64,000 nucleotides of DNA from Desulfitobacterium hafniense DCB-2 (GTDB lineage: Bacteria > Bacillota > Desulfitobacteriia > Desulfitobacteriales > Desulfitobacteriaceae). The notes beneath the pieces were generated by a model. That model ran no database searches. It was not told where the DNA came from and saw only the letters and a list, made by a program, of their open reading frames with translations. The translations under genes were made by a program, and so were the position numbers. This document shows, piece after piece, positions 1-8,434 of the stretch. The number at the start of each line of letters is the position of its first letter. Positions within the stretch are counted from its first letter, which is position 1. The DNA lies in contig NC_011830.1 of NCBI RefSeq assembly GCF_000021925.1, positions 3,507,001-3,571,000 of the forward strand, given 5' to 3'.

Positions 1-490
1 GGTTGGCAAGCCCATTAAGGAAACGGATCACCGGATAAAAGAGCTTGTAAAACATCTTTAGCGGACCGGCAGTCCACAGAGCTGCGCTTTCTGCTCTTTG
101 AATGGCAATGGATTTAGGAACCAACTCCCCAAGGACAATATGCAGGAACGTAATCAGCAGAAACGCAATGACCACGGATACTGTATGGGTTAAGACTCCA
201 TCCCATGCCACCAGGTTCTTAAAAAGCGGAGCCAGCAAGGTAGCAATGGCCGGCTCTCCCAACCAACCCAGCCCCAGGGAAGCTAAAGTAATCCCCAGTT
301 GGCAGGCGGAGAGATAGGCGTCCAGTTGCGAGGTCACAGCAAGGGCAAGGGTCGCTTTTCGGGATCCTGACTCTGAAAGCTCGGCGAGACGGGTCTTTCT
401 CACTTTTACCAAGGAAAATTCAGCGGCCACAAAAAATGCATTGAGAGCGACCAGGAACAATGCAGCAACTACTTTGGCAATGCTCCACAC
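1..490 (-). CDS. CNNM/HlyC-family membrane protein (partial, N-terminal part)
   Basis: Translating the minus strand from about 490 to the window edge gives a hydrophobic protein typical of the DUF21/CNNM membrane domain of the hemolysin C / CorC family. Visible parts are LNAFFVAAEFSLVKVRKTRL near the start, QLGITLASLGLGWLGEPA, and FLHIVLGELVPKSIAIQR. In this family the CNNM domain is followed by CBS and CorC_HlyC domains and is linked to divalent cation transport; those parts lie outside the window. The start is unusual. AGGAGG at 511-516 is ideally spaced from an ATC codon at 500-502, whereas the first standard start in frame is GTG at 488-490, about 20 bases away. The family call is firm; the start is not. 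Confidence 0.85.
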   Translation of the reverse strand, partial: MWSIAKVVAALFLVALNAFFVAAEFSLVKVRKTRLAELSESGSRKATLALAVTSQLDAYLSACQLGITLASLGLGWLGEPAIATLLAPLFKNLVAWDGVLTHTVSVVIAFLLITFLHIVLGELVPKSIAIQRAESAALWTAGPLKMFYKLFYPVIRFLNGLAN

Positions 491-542
491 TATGCTATCG
501 ATTGGATTCTCCTCCTTTTATTCTATACATTTCTACCCCACC

Positions 543-914
543 TCAGACATAAGTGGACCCGTACCATACCATGACTATCCAGTGTTTCTGTTTTTGGACA
601 GGATCCTCTGTTGTTCCTCTATTAATCTCCCACATCTGAGGCAGTTGTACACTATCCAAATCGATTTTTTGGGGTAAAACAGCCAAGGCGCCGAAGATCA
701 CAGCTCTTGGCGCCTGATTAATACTTGAATTATATTTTAATATCCAGAGTCCCTTTTGGGGTTGTTCAAAAGCCACACAGGGGTAAAAAGCCAAAGCCAA
801 GCCTAAAAAAAGACAAAGGACAATGGCAACGAATTGTTTGGTCTTACCTTGCTCTATTCTTGCCAAGACATCATGATATGGAACTGCACGGGCAGGTAAT
901 GGGTCGTCGTCCAC
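543..914 (-). CDS. Hypothetical small membrane protein
   Basis: A 123-aa protein starting with GTG, preceded by an AGAGGAGAG ribosome site with good spacing. It has about 27 polar N-terminal residues, one clear membrane segment (roughly 28-50, FVAIVLCLFLGLALAF) and an outward-facing tail of about 70 residues that mentions no known domain. It lies between the CNNM gene and the ParM operon on the same strand, with about 140 bases free upstream containing a near-palindrome (TATACTATAGAGTATA, about 963-978) that could be part of a promoter or operator. I do not recognise a family. Confidence 0.6.
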   Translation of the reverse strand: MDDDPLPARAVPYHDVLARIEQGKTKQFVAIVLCLFLGLALAFYPCVAFEQPQKGLWILKYNSSINQAPRAVIFGALAVLPQKIDLDSVQLPQMWEINRGTTEDPVQKQKHWIVMVWYGSTYV

Positions 915-1053
915 GATGTTCTCTCCTCTAATCCATTCTCTAATCTATAATTACTTAAGATATACTATAGAGTATAACTAAATAGGTCGTCAAGTGACAA
1001 CTTCCCCCATAAAGAGACGTTGCTTTTAAATAGCTTAACCAAAATAACCAGGG

Positions 1054-1557
1054 CTAAGTCTCTTTACGATTTTCAGAGGAGGCGAAAAAACTTAAGACAT
1101 CAGGATCCTCTTCTTCCCCGATGACCTGGTGAAGCAGAAAGGCCAGACCATTTGCCGATTCACTGTCCTGGTATTTTTGCGGCTCCTTATCCGCCTTAGG
1201 CGGCAAAGCATCCCTCTCCGGGAACTTTTCCGGATTCTGAGCCTGGGGCTGGAGAAGAAGTTCCAACACATCTTCATCTTCCTCTTCCCCAATCAGCTCC
1301 CAAAGATGCTTTAAAGGCTGCGGATTGTCCATGCTCAGGGAATCCTTGCCAGAGGGCGCCGCATACAGTTCCTCAAGGCTCCAACGACCAACCGTCGCCG
1401 GCGGCAAATCTTCTGTGGCGGGATGGTTGGCACTGTAAGCGCGGAGAGCTTCTTTCAGGATACCTTCCCATTGTTCCCGGGGGAAGGAATGGAGAAAGCC
1501 CCAAAGGGGCTCATCTTCTTCACTGAAGCTCAGAGTGAAGGAAAGGCTCTTGCTCAT
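1054..1557 (-). CDS. Acidic partner protein of the ParM-like actin (hypothetical)
   Basis: A 167-aa acidic protein whose ATG overlaps the stop of the ParM-like gene by four bases, so the two are translationally coupled. It carries an internal repeat: LWELIGEEEDEDVLELL at about 85-101 and LLHQVIGEEEDPDVLSFF at about 141-158, separated by a Pro/Lys/Gln-rich linker. The N-terminus (FSEEDEPLWGFLHSF) may be a third, diverged copy. In ParM systems the second gene usually encodes a DNA-binding ParR adaptor. No ribbon-helix-helix motif is evident here, so the repeats may instead bind filaments. The pairing role is inferred from position and overlap only. Confidence 0.65.
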   Translation of the reverse strand: MSKSLSFTLSFSEEDEPLWGFLHSFPREQWEGILKEALRAYSANHPATEDLPPATVGRWSLEELYAAPSGKDSLSMDNPQPLKHLWELIGEEEDEDVLELLLQPQAQNPEKFPERDALPPKADKEPQKYQDSESANGLAFLLHQVIGEEEDPDVLSFFASSENRKET

Positions 1558-2663
1558 GGGGCAGCATTGGCCTTCTTGGTTATGTTATTGACCAAATTGG
1601 CAGCCATAATTCTAAAGCCGGTGGCATTGCCGAACTGAGGATTCTCGATCAGCACTTTATTTTCAAATTGGAGGTGTTCAAAGATCATTTCTCCTACTTT
1701 CCCTGCCACAAGAACCGTATGAATCTTGCCCAGCATGGGTTTCAGAGACTTTTTGACCTCACGGGAAATATCCGTTCCCAGTTGCCCCAGCATATCCTGC
1801 ATCACAGGGTTGAGGTTAATGGCGCCGTTATTCCAGGGATACATCCCTTCATTGACGCGGAATACCTTATCCAGTTCCTTATCATCGGTTTCGATAGGGT
1901 TGGCATGATTAATCGTCATTTCCTTTAATTGCTCAGCCACACCGGTATAGGCCCATTTCAGCCCCTTTTCGATACTGAAGGAGTTGGGCGGATCAAGCAT
2001 CACGCCATCATAAAAAGTCGCCACATCCGTAGTCCTGAAGCCTGGGTCGATCACTACCACATAGCCATTAAAAAGTTTAGGACTGATGGGGATTCCGTAT
2101 TCATTCAAGGTCTCTTTAATAAAGACGCCATAGCTTTGGGGAAGGACCCGGGAACGAATGATGGTCAGCTGACGGGTCTGGCCTTTAAAGGGTCCTGAGC
2201 GAAAGGCTACCGACCAGGTTCCTTTAAGTTCAGCTTCATACTTGTCCTTTAAAGCTGCATAGTATTTAACCGGGACGCCGGTTCCCAGATATATATTAGC
2301 CTTGGGTTCTTTTTGCGCAACAGCCAAGGCTACCACGAGCAATGCCGTAGCTTCTTCATCAGTGGATTTATCCTCATCCCAACAATAATGAGCCTCATTG
2401 GGGTTCAAACTCTCGGCAAGACTTCCCATAAAATAATGACGGGAAACTCCCGTGGAGTGATTGGTAACGATGACATCCAAGGAGCCAATCTGCATTTCTT
2501 CATCGGTTCCCCGACTTACATTCCCATTACCCAAAGCAGAAAAAATACGCTCATTTCCTTTGCATATAACCGCCGGAAACAACACTTTAGTATCTCCAGC
2601 ATCCAGCTTAATGGCTCCAAACCCGGGATCTCCTCCAGCTACGAGAATATCGTTTTCAAACAC
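1554..2663 (-). CDS. ParM/StbA-like actin family ATPase
   Basis: A 369-aa protein of the actin-like ParM class, which forms ATP-driven filaments used in DNA segregation. Actin-fold signatures are visible: phosphate-1 loop GGDPGFGAIKL (10-20), phosphate-2 region VVVIDPGFRTTDVATF (about 203-218), and a C-terminal adenosine-type motif VLVAGKVGEMIFEHL. The length is normal for ParM. The start is GTG behind GAGGAGG. The gene is chromosomal in context, next to a germination operon, and is followed by a small acidic partner with overlapping start. Upstream (about 2680-2700) the sequence ATTCG-n8-CGAAT forms a short inverted repeat that could be an autoregulatory site. Segregation of a plasmid-like replicon or another cytoskeletal role are both possible. 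Confidence 0.85.
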   Translation of the reverse strand: MFENDILVAGGDPGFGAIKLDAGDTKVLFPAVICKGNERIFSALGNGNVSRGTDEEMQIGSLDVIVTNHSTGVSRHYFMGSLAESLNPNEAHYCWDEDKSTDEEATALLVVALAVAQKEPKANIYLGTGVPVKYYAALKDKYEAELKGTWSVAFRSGPFKGQTRQLTIIRSRVLPQSYGVFIKETLNEYGIPISPKLFNGYVVVIDPGFRTTDVATFYDGVMLDPPNSFSIEKGLKWAYTGVAEQLKEMTINHANPIETDDKELDKVFRVNEGMYPWNNGAINLNPVMQDMLGQLGTDISREVKKSLKPMLGKIHTVLVAGKVGEMIFEHLQFENKVLIENPQFGNATGFRIMAANLVNNITKKANAAP

Positions 2664-2751
2664 AGGTGTTCCTCCTCGTCAATTCGTGGAATTTCGAATG
2701 TAAAACCCTATTATTATCCATTGTATACCACATTTTGCTTAGAGTCTATCC

Positions 2752-3930
2752 TTATCGAACGGTTCCTTGACCATCAACCACAGCTTTCACCAGTATCTCC
2801 ACCTCCAGCTCGGGAAACATTTCCTCCCACTGCTCCTTGTGCTGATTCCAGTAGTCCGGGTACTTCCTCTTCGTCGTTAAGCCAAAGCCAAGAATATCAG
2901 ATCTCAGTTCTTTTTGGGCCTTGTCCACGATGCCTTGAACTTCCCCGATCACGGCCTGGCTTAAGATCTTCTCTAACTCCTTGAAATCTTCCTTAGTGAT
3001 GGTTTCCTTATTATCGGTGCGCTCCCCCAGGTTACAGGTAACATCAAGATCAATCACAAAGCTTAGCTTTTCACCTTCCAGAACCGGTTTCACTCTGCTC
3101 TTGGTTCGTATAATCTCGAAGGATATCCTCTCCCCAAGACCGGAGGAACCATCAGCCTGAGCCTGGTTTTCGGCCCCTTCCTTAGTATAGGCGGTAATGA
3201 TTCCCCCATTGACATCATTGTGAACCCAGAGATATCCCCGTGCTTCCCCGGCATCCAGCCAGTCGATCAGCTTGTCTCCCTTAAATGCTCCTCCCCCGAT
3301 CAGCTGGTAGGTGGGGTTTCCCTTTTCTTCATAGAACTCGATCTTCCCTAAAACAGGCTCGATTCCTTCCGAGTAAACCATAGTGGCAAACTCCAGAATA
3401 TTTCTCGGTATGCTTTTGGAAGCGGAATAATAATCGTCAACCAAAAGCATCACATGCATCGCGGAAATCAGGGACTCATCGGAAGGAGCTCTGACCACCT
3501 CTTCCGCCTTACCTTCTGTTAACAGAACCCAGGTAAATAAACGGATTTCCGGGTCGCGTTCCAAAAAATCCAGGATAGGTTTAACCCCGGCTCTGGCCAA
3601 ATCCTCTCCAATCACGATCACCTGATTATGAGGATAGAAAAGCCGATCCCCAGATTTAGTCATTAAACCCCGCACCGCATCAAAGAAAGTCTCACCTTCA
3701 CTGGTCAAAATCCGCGTTTGTGCTTTACCTTCCTGACCTTTGGTTATATAAGCCTGGGGATTAATGACTTGAACCGTGATTTGTATCTTCCCCCGCTCGT
3801 TAAGATCCAACCCCAAAGCACTGACGACCCCCAGCTCATTCAGTTCCCGGTGGTCCCAGCACCCCGGTAATAAGAGCAAACTGAATAACGATACCAGGAT
3901 CACCGATCTTTTCATGTATCCATTGCTCAT
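2752..3930 (-). CDS. Spore germination lipoprotein, Ger(x)C family
   Basis: A 392-aa C-subunit of a GerA-type nutrient germinant receptor. The N-terminus has a lipoprotein signal (hydrophobic VILVSLFSLLLLPGC, lipobox Cys followed by WDHRELNELG), which is the diagnostic start of this family. The rest is the mature Ger(x)C domain exposed on the outside of the spore inner membrane. It is the last gene of a B-A-C operon; only six bases separate it from the A-subunit gene. Start is ATG with AGGAAG upstream; a second ATG five codons on (MKRSV) is an alternative. Confidence 0.93.
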   Translation of the reverse strand: MSNGYMKRSVILVSLFSLLLLPGCWDHRELNELGVVSALGLDLNERGKIQITVQVINPQAYITKGQEGKAQTRILTSEGETFFDAVRGLMTKSGDRLFYPHNQVIVIGEDLARAGVKPILDFLERDPEIRLFTWVLLTEGKAEEVVRAPSDESLISAMHVMLLVDDYYSASKSIPRNILEFATMVYSEGIEPVLGKIEFYEEKGNPTYQLIGGGAFKGDKLIDWLDAGEARGYLWVHNDVNGGIITAYTKEGAENQAQADGSSGLGERISFEIIRTKSRVKPVLEGEKLSFVIDLDVTCNLGERTDNKETITKEDFKELEKILSQAVIGEVQGIVDKAQKELRSDILGFGLTTKRKYPDYWNQHKEQWEEMFPELEVEILVKAVVDGQGTVR

Positions 3931-3936
3931 CTTCGC

Positions 3937-5436
3937 TTAACTTCCTTTTATTTTTCTCAAGCTTTTTTTCATATTTTTGGTACTTTGCCGCCGATAAGGG
4001 CTGAGTAAAGAGGGGCGGGATAACATAAACCAAAGAGGAAAGCGGACCATGCCGTCTTTCAAATCCCCGATATTGGTGGGAACAATGGGGGAAAGATAGG
4101 GAATGCCAAAGGAGCGGACGGACAGCAACTGAATGACAAGGGCCAGCAAGGCCATCAGCCAGCCAAACATGCCCAGAAAAGAGGTGGTCACCAGAAAATA
4201 TAAGCGCAGCAAAGACGCTGGTCCGGTAAAAGGTGGCACCAGAAACCCCGAAATAGCGGTAAGAGCAACCACAATCACCATAACCTGGTTGATTAAACCG
4301 GCCTGGACCGCCGCCTCACCAACGACTAAGGCCCCGACGATACTGACGGCCTGACCCACCGTATGGGGCATGCGTATACCTGCTTCCCGAAGAATCTCGT
4401 AGACTATGCCCATCCCCAAAGCTTCGACGATCACCGGAAAAGGTATGCCTTCGCGGCCTGCACTCATACTTATTAAGAGGCTGGTGGGAACCATCTCCTG
4501 GTGATAGGACTGGATAGCCACATAAAAAGCCGGAAGTGTGGTGGAGAAGTAAAAAGCCAGGTAGCGGATGAGCCGAACCAGGGAGGCATAATAAGGCCGG
4601 GAATAGTAATCTTCAGGATTCTGAAAGGCTTCCACAAACAGGTAGGGCACTGTGATCACAAAAGGAGTCCCATCCACCAGAATTCCTATCCGGCCTTCCA
4701 ACAGCTTTGCCGCCAATTTATCGGGTTTTTCAGTGGTTCCCACCGTGGGGAAAATGGATTGGGGGGAATCTTCAATCAGTTGTTCAATATAGCCGCTCTC
4801 CAGAATCCCGTCAATATCGATGGACTGAAGGCGTCTCTTCACCTCACCCACAATCTTCGGGTTAGCTATCCCTTCAATATAGGCCATATAGATTTTGGTA
4901 TGGGTTCTTTCCCCCAGATTCATAGTTTCCAGACGTAATTTCTGGTCCTTTATTTTACGGCGGAGTAAAGAGGCATTTACCTCAATTCTTTCCACAAATC
5001 CTTCCCGGGGCCCCCGGACGGTGGCTTCAGTTTCCGGTTGTTGAACATTGCGGGTCTCACCACCAAAGGTCTCAAGCAGCAGGACCTCCTCTACTCCCTC
5101 CAAAAAAAGGGCCGTCTGGCCGGATAACACCCCCTGCACCGCTTGATCAAAAACCTGCACAATATCAATAGCGCTATTGCACAAAACATCTTTTTGTAAA
5201 ATGTCCATCGACAAAATTGGCTCGGAACCTTGACATGCCATGAGGGGTCTGATGATCGAAGAACTCATGTACTGCCGATCCACCAATCCATCAAGATAGA
5301 CCAAAAAGCCTTTGTTCGTCTTGCCAAATCGTAATTCACGAAACAAAAGATCCACAGAATTTTTGAAACTATTAATGAAACGCCTTCGATTCTCTTCAAG
5401 GTTGGGGGATATGTTGGATCCGTGCTTATTGCTCAT
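3937..5436 (-). CDS. Spore germination protein, GerA (A-subunit) family
   Basis: A 499-aa A-subunit of a GerA-type germinant receptor. A soluble N-terminal region (1-290) is followed by membrane segments around LVRLIRYLAFYFSTTLPAFYVA and AVSIVGALVVGEAAVQAGL. Family hallmarks seen are RMPHTVGQAVSIVGALVVG and PPFTGPASLLRLYFL. It sits in the spore inner membrane and transmits the nutrient signal that triggers germination. It overlaps the upstream permease gene by 11 bases and is followed closely by the C-subunit gene, forming a complete receptor operon in B-A-C order. Confidence 0.94.
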   Translation of the reverse strand: MSNKHGSNISPNLEENRRRFINSFKNSVDLLFRELRFGKTNKGFLVYLDGLVDRQYMSSSIIRPLMACQGSEPILSMDILQKDVLCNSAIDIVQVFDQAVQGVLSGQTALFLEGVEEVLLLETFGGETRNVQQPETEATVRGPREGFVERIEVNASLLRRKIKDQKLRLETMNLGERTHTKIYMAYIEGIANPKIVGEVKRRLQSIDIDGILESGYIEQLIEDSPQSIFPTVGTTEKPDKLAAKLLEGRIGILVDGTPFVITVPYLFVEAFQNPEDYYSRPYYASLVRLIRYLAFYFSTTLPAFYVAIQSYHQEMVPTSLLISMSAGREGIPFPVIVEALGMGIVYEILREAGIRMPHTVGQAVSIVGALVVGEAAVQAGLINQVMVIVVALTAISGFLVPPFTGPASLLRLYFLVTTSFLGMFGWLMALLALVIQLLSVRSFGIPYLSPIVPTNIGDLKDGMVRFPLWFMLSRPSLLSPYRRQSTKNMKKSLRKIKGS

Positions 5437-6541
5437 TAGAAGACCTCTTTTTTACTGCCTTGAATTTTTGTTTTATGACGTAAATGATAAAAAGGAGGGA
5501 AACTCCACATATTTCGACAACTAAACCATAGACGCCAAGGATGTTTTTCAAAAATGTCGAGCGATCAATGGCGGTGGGCGTAACAAAGACAGAAACGACA
5601 AATACAATAACGGCAATGCTGATCCCCAAAAACATGCGGGATTTTTTCGGAAAAATATGTTTTAAGCCTTCCACGCCGGCATAGTGAAACAAAGCCAGAA
5701 TCAAAAAAGATCCCGCCGTCCAGGATACGATCTGAAACGCCTCCATTCTTTGGATAAAATCCCCTACATCAACCAGGCGGGCGAGAATATAGACGGAATA
5801 CAATTGCCTGGAGCCCATTTCTACGCCAATCACCGTAATGACAAAAAACATGGAGGTGGTGATCGTCAGAATGCCCAGGCCCACACCCATAAGCTTTATC
5901 TTGTACATAACTTTAGGATTATTATGGTAAGCCATTAAAACGCCCATAATAATACAGATCCCGAACCAAGCAGTGGGAAGCATAGCTCCTCTCAGAATCT
6001 CCCCCAGGCTGTGCTGGAACATGGGCCGCAAATTATCAAACTCCATATTCCCAATATTAAACAGCATGATAAAGAGAAAGGAGCCCAGCACAAAGGGGGC
6101 GACAATCTCAGAAAGCCGCATAATCACCTCCAGCCCGGCACTGCAGGCATAGGTGCTCACCAGCAAGAGCAAAATGGCAAAAACGTAGCGCGGAGTTTCC
6201 GGCATCGCCATCGAACCAAAGAATTCCATAAGACTTTGGGTAAGGGTGATGGCTACACTAATAAAGTAAAGGCTGAACATGCCAACGCTTATCTTGCCTA
6301 AGATTTTGCCGAGGATTTTCTCACTGTATTGAAAAATCGTCTGATTGGCATAGGTCCTCCCCATTTTATATAAGAAAAAACCCAGCATTGTTTCTATAAC
6401 TATAGCCACCAGGAGGGCCTGCCAAAAATCCTGCTCCAAATCTCTTATGATCAGATTGGGCATGCCTATAGATAGGGAAACAATCACGAAATAAGTACAA
6501 AAGGATTGACGGCTTGAGATTTTTATATTCATGAATTTCAC
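5426..6541 (-). CDS. Spore germination permease, GerB family
   Basis: A 371-aa integral membrane protein of the GerAB/APC superfamily, about ten membrane segments, the likely germinant-binding subunit. It begins MKFMNIKISSRQSF and contains MPNLIIRDLEQDFWQALLVAI and AFQIVSWTAGSFLILALFHYA. It is the first gene of the gerB-gerA-gerC operon. No strong ribosome site precedes the GTG at 6541; ATG at 6532 (MNIKIS) is an alternative start. Such receptors are normally expressed in the forespore from sigma-G promoters; I could not identify that promoter by eye. Confidence 0.92.
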   Translation of the reverse strand: MKFMNIKISSRQSFCTYFVIVSLSIGMPNLIIRDLEQDFWQALLVAIVIETMLGFFLYKMGRTYANQTIFQYSEKILGKILGKISVGMFSLYFISVAITLTQSLMEFFGSMAMPETPRYVFAILLLLVSTYACSAGLEVIMRLSEIVAPFVLGSFLFIMLFNIGNMEFDNLRPMFQHSLGEILRGAMLPTAWFGICIIMGVLMAYHNNPKVMYKIKLMGVGLGILTITTSMFFVITVIGVEMGSRQLYSVYILARLVDVGDFIQRMEAFQIVSWTAGSFLILALFHYAGVEGLKHIFPKKSRMFLGISIAVIVFVVSVFVTPTAIDRSTFLKNILGVYGLVVEICGVSLLFIIYVIKQKFKAVKKRSSNEQ

Positions 6542-6627
6542 ACTTTCATCATTACGGATAAGTTAGTATTAGGATGAACGCTCAGCCTTATACTATACAT
6601 TTTCCAAGAGGCGGGGGCTTGGGCGCA

Positions 6628-6656
6628 AGAAAAAAGCCGGCCCCCTAAGCCGGCTA
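6628..6656 (-). terminator. Rho-independent terminator for the DUF815 ATPase gene
   Basis: On the minus strand a GCCGGC/GCCGGC stem (6636-6641 with 6649-6654) is followed directly by a run of T (plus-strand A, 6631-6635). It lies a few bases after the DUF815 gene stop and separates it from the germination operon. Confidence 0.9.
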
Positions 6657-6663
6657 TCCAAAA

Positions 6664-8043
6664 CTATTGCTGAGCGGCCAACCCTTCCCTGGCCACCAGA
6701 AAATCCACAAACTGACGGGCGGTTCTCCCTGAGCGGGCATTATGATTCATCACCCAGCGCAGCGCCTGCTGTCTTAACTCCTCCTTGGGAAGTGTCAGCC
6801 CTTCCTGAGTTGCTAACTCCTCCACAATCTTCAGATAGCCTTCCTGGTCCGGTGTGGGGAAGGTGACCGTAATGCCGAAGCGGTCGGATAAGGACAATTT
6901 TTCCTCCATGTTGTCCCGCCGGTGGACTTCCTCGACTTGCCGTTCGCCGAAGGTTTCTCTGATCAAATGACGCCGGTTGGAGGTGGCATAGATCAGCACG
7001 TTTTGGGGCTTCCCTTCCAGCCCTCCCTCCAGCAGGGTCTTCAGATTCTTATAATCACTTTCCGTGTCTTCAAAAGAAAGATCGTCAATAAACAGAATGA
7101 ACTTCAAAGGCTGCTTGGCCAGGAGCCGAATAATCTTGGGGTAGTCATGCAAGTCTGTTTTCGATAATTCCACCAGGCGCAGTCCCTGTTCACCATATTC
7201 CTGCACTAAAGCTTTCACCAAGGAAGATTTCCCAGTCCCACGGTTGCCATAGAGAATCACATTATTAGCCGGAAGGCCTTTCAGGAAAAATTCCGTATTC
7301 TGGAGGATGATTCCCTGCTCCCGTTCCTGATTAATCAACTTGCTGATGCGCATGGGCTCAGGGTGTACCCCTTCCAGCCTTTCCGCACGGCCCCGCCATT
7401 TGAGAGCCATGCACCGGCCGAACAATCCGGTACCCATGGTTTGATAATAAGCAAGCAGCGCATCCACCATTTCCTCTGACCTTCCCCGAAGCAGACTCTG
7501 CTTCAACTTTTTCTGAGAGGAAAGGAGATAGTTTTCAGCCCGATTCTCTTCTTTTGCATAAGTTTCTTTTTCCCTATCCATATCCGGAAGACTCAGCCAA
7601 CCAGGCCAGCTTTCCGGGCTCAATGGTTCCTCCAGCCAGAGGCCCGGTTCTTCCGCCCCTTGCTCTGCACACCGTGCCTTGACAGCCCCTTTAATATCTT
7701 CCGCCTTCAGCCCGGCAAGCTCCCGCAAATAGAGCAGCTCCCGCCCGGCCAGTCGGCGCAGCCCGGCGGGAACCCGGTCCTTTCCCTGTTGAGCCGTTTG
7801 CCTGGCCAGCTCATTGTCATCCTGAAGCATACGCTCCCAAAGATAATCAGGCCAATGAGCCTGAGTCGCCAAGGAGCAGAAATGATGATAATCTTTATAA
7901 ATTGCCATCAGATCAAACTCCCTGCTCCCTATCCCCTGGAGCAGTTTTTGGAAAGAAACTGCCACCGGATCCCCTATGATGCCTCGGAAAACAACCATTC
8001 CGTCAAAAAGAAGGGATAACCGGGTAATTTTCGTCCTATTCAC
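6664..8043 (-). CDS. DUF815 family AAA+ ATPase
   Basis: A protein of about 459 aa with a C-terminal ATPase domain: Walker A GNRGTGKSS (about 270-278), Walker B FILFIDDLSFE (about 320-330), sensor-like YATSNRRHL, and a sensor-2 region near the end. The arrangement matches DUF815 ATPases, whose substrate is unknown. The N-terminal half is helical and Glu/Arg-rich. Start chosen: GTG at 8043, ten bases after AAGGA; GTG at 8052 is in frame but too close to that site. The gene stands alone between its own terminator and the B12 riboswitch region, which is transcribed the other way. Confidence 0.85.
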   Translation of the reverse strand: MNRTKITRLSLLFDGMVVFRGIIGDPVAVSFQKLLQGIGSREFDLMAIYKDYHHFCSLATQAHWPDYLWERMLQDDNELARQTAQQGKDRVPAGLRRLAGRELLYLRELAGLKAEDIKGAVKARCAEQGAEEPGLWLEEPLSPESWPGWLSLPDMDREKETYAKEENRAENYLLSSQKKLKQSLLRGRSEEMVDALLAYYQTMGTGLFGRCMALKWRGRAERLEGVHPEPMRISKLINQEREQGIILQNTEFFLKGLPANNVILYGNRGTGKSSLVKALVQEYGEQGLRLVELSKTDLHDYPKIIRLLAKQPLKFILFIDDLSFEDTESDYKNLKTLLEGGLEGKPQNVLIYATSNRRHLIRETFGERQVEEVHRRDNMEEKLSLSDRFGITVTFPTPDQEGYLKIVEELATQEGLTLPKEELRQQALRWVMNHNARSGRTARQFVDFLVAREGLAAQQ

Positions 8044-8171
8044 ATTATGCACATCCTTGTTTTCTTCTTGTGTTCTAGTACAATTCTTAGTACTATCTTA
8101 AATCCTGCAATTCTTTAAGTAAAGGGTTGACAAAATCTTCTTCTTTGCTATTCTATAATTAGTTAAAAAAA

Positions 8172-8335
8172 GTCCATTCTTTGGTGCCCCCAAGGGGAGA
8201 ATAGGGAAACCGGTGCGATTCCGGTGCGGACCCACCACTGTGTAGGATGAGCCTGAACCATAACCACCGGCCAGACCGGGAAGGGGTAGCGGCGTTTGAA
8301 TCCAAGCCAGGAGACCTGCCAGGAATGAAGAAAGC
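8172..8335 (+). promoter_or_regulatory. Cobalamin (AdoCbl) riboswitch
   Basis: The leader of the cob operon contains the conserved B12-riboswitch blocks: the stretch around 8214-8235 with ACCGGTGCGATTCCGGTGCG, then CCCACCACTGTG (8230-8241), and the B12 box AAGCCAGGAGACCTGCC at 8304-8320. Short end segments around 8177 and 8330 can pair to close P1. The RNA binds adenosylcobalamin and should switch the downstream terminator, repressing cobT-cobU-cobS when B12 is plentiful. The position 100 bases before cobT agrees. Confidence 0.95.
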
Positions 8336-8374
8336 CTTTCCATGGGTGCTATGGAAAGCAGCGGCGACGAAGGC

Positions 8375-8417
8375 AAAGTCCCGACCACTTATGAAGTGGC
8401 GGGACTTTATTTTTTTT
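8375..8417 (+). terminator. Riboswitch-controlled terminator before cobT
   Basis: A very strong hairpin (AAAGTCCCG at 8375-8383 pairs with CGGGACTTT at 8400-8408, with an inner CCACTT/AAGTGG stem) followed by eight T. It sits between the aptamer and the cobT ribosome site, so it is the expression platform. A separate repeat around 8333-8360 (GCCTTTCCAT with ATGGAAAGC) may take part in the alternative fold. Confidence 0.92.
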
Positions 8418-8434
8418 AAAGGAGAGGAATACAG

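Noticed and set aside
1020..1085. AAAGAGAC/GTCTCTTT inverted repeat around the end of the ParM partner gene
   Set aside because: The loop is about 45 bases and no T-run follows, so it is not a convincing terminator.
2313..2984. Plus-strand 223-codon frame over the ParM and GerC genes
   Set aside because: Antisense to two well-supported genes, with low-complexity composition and no start signal.
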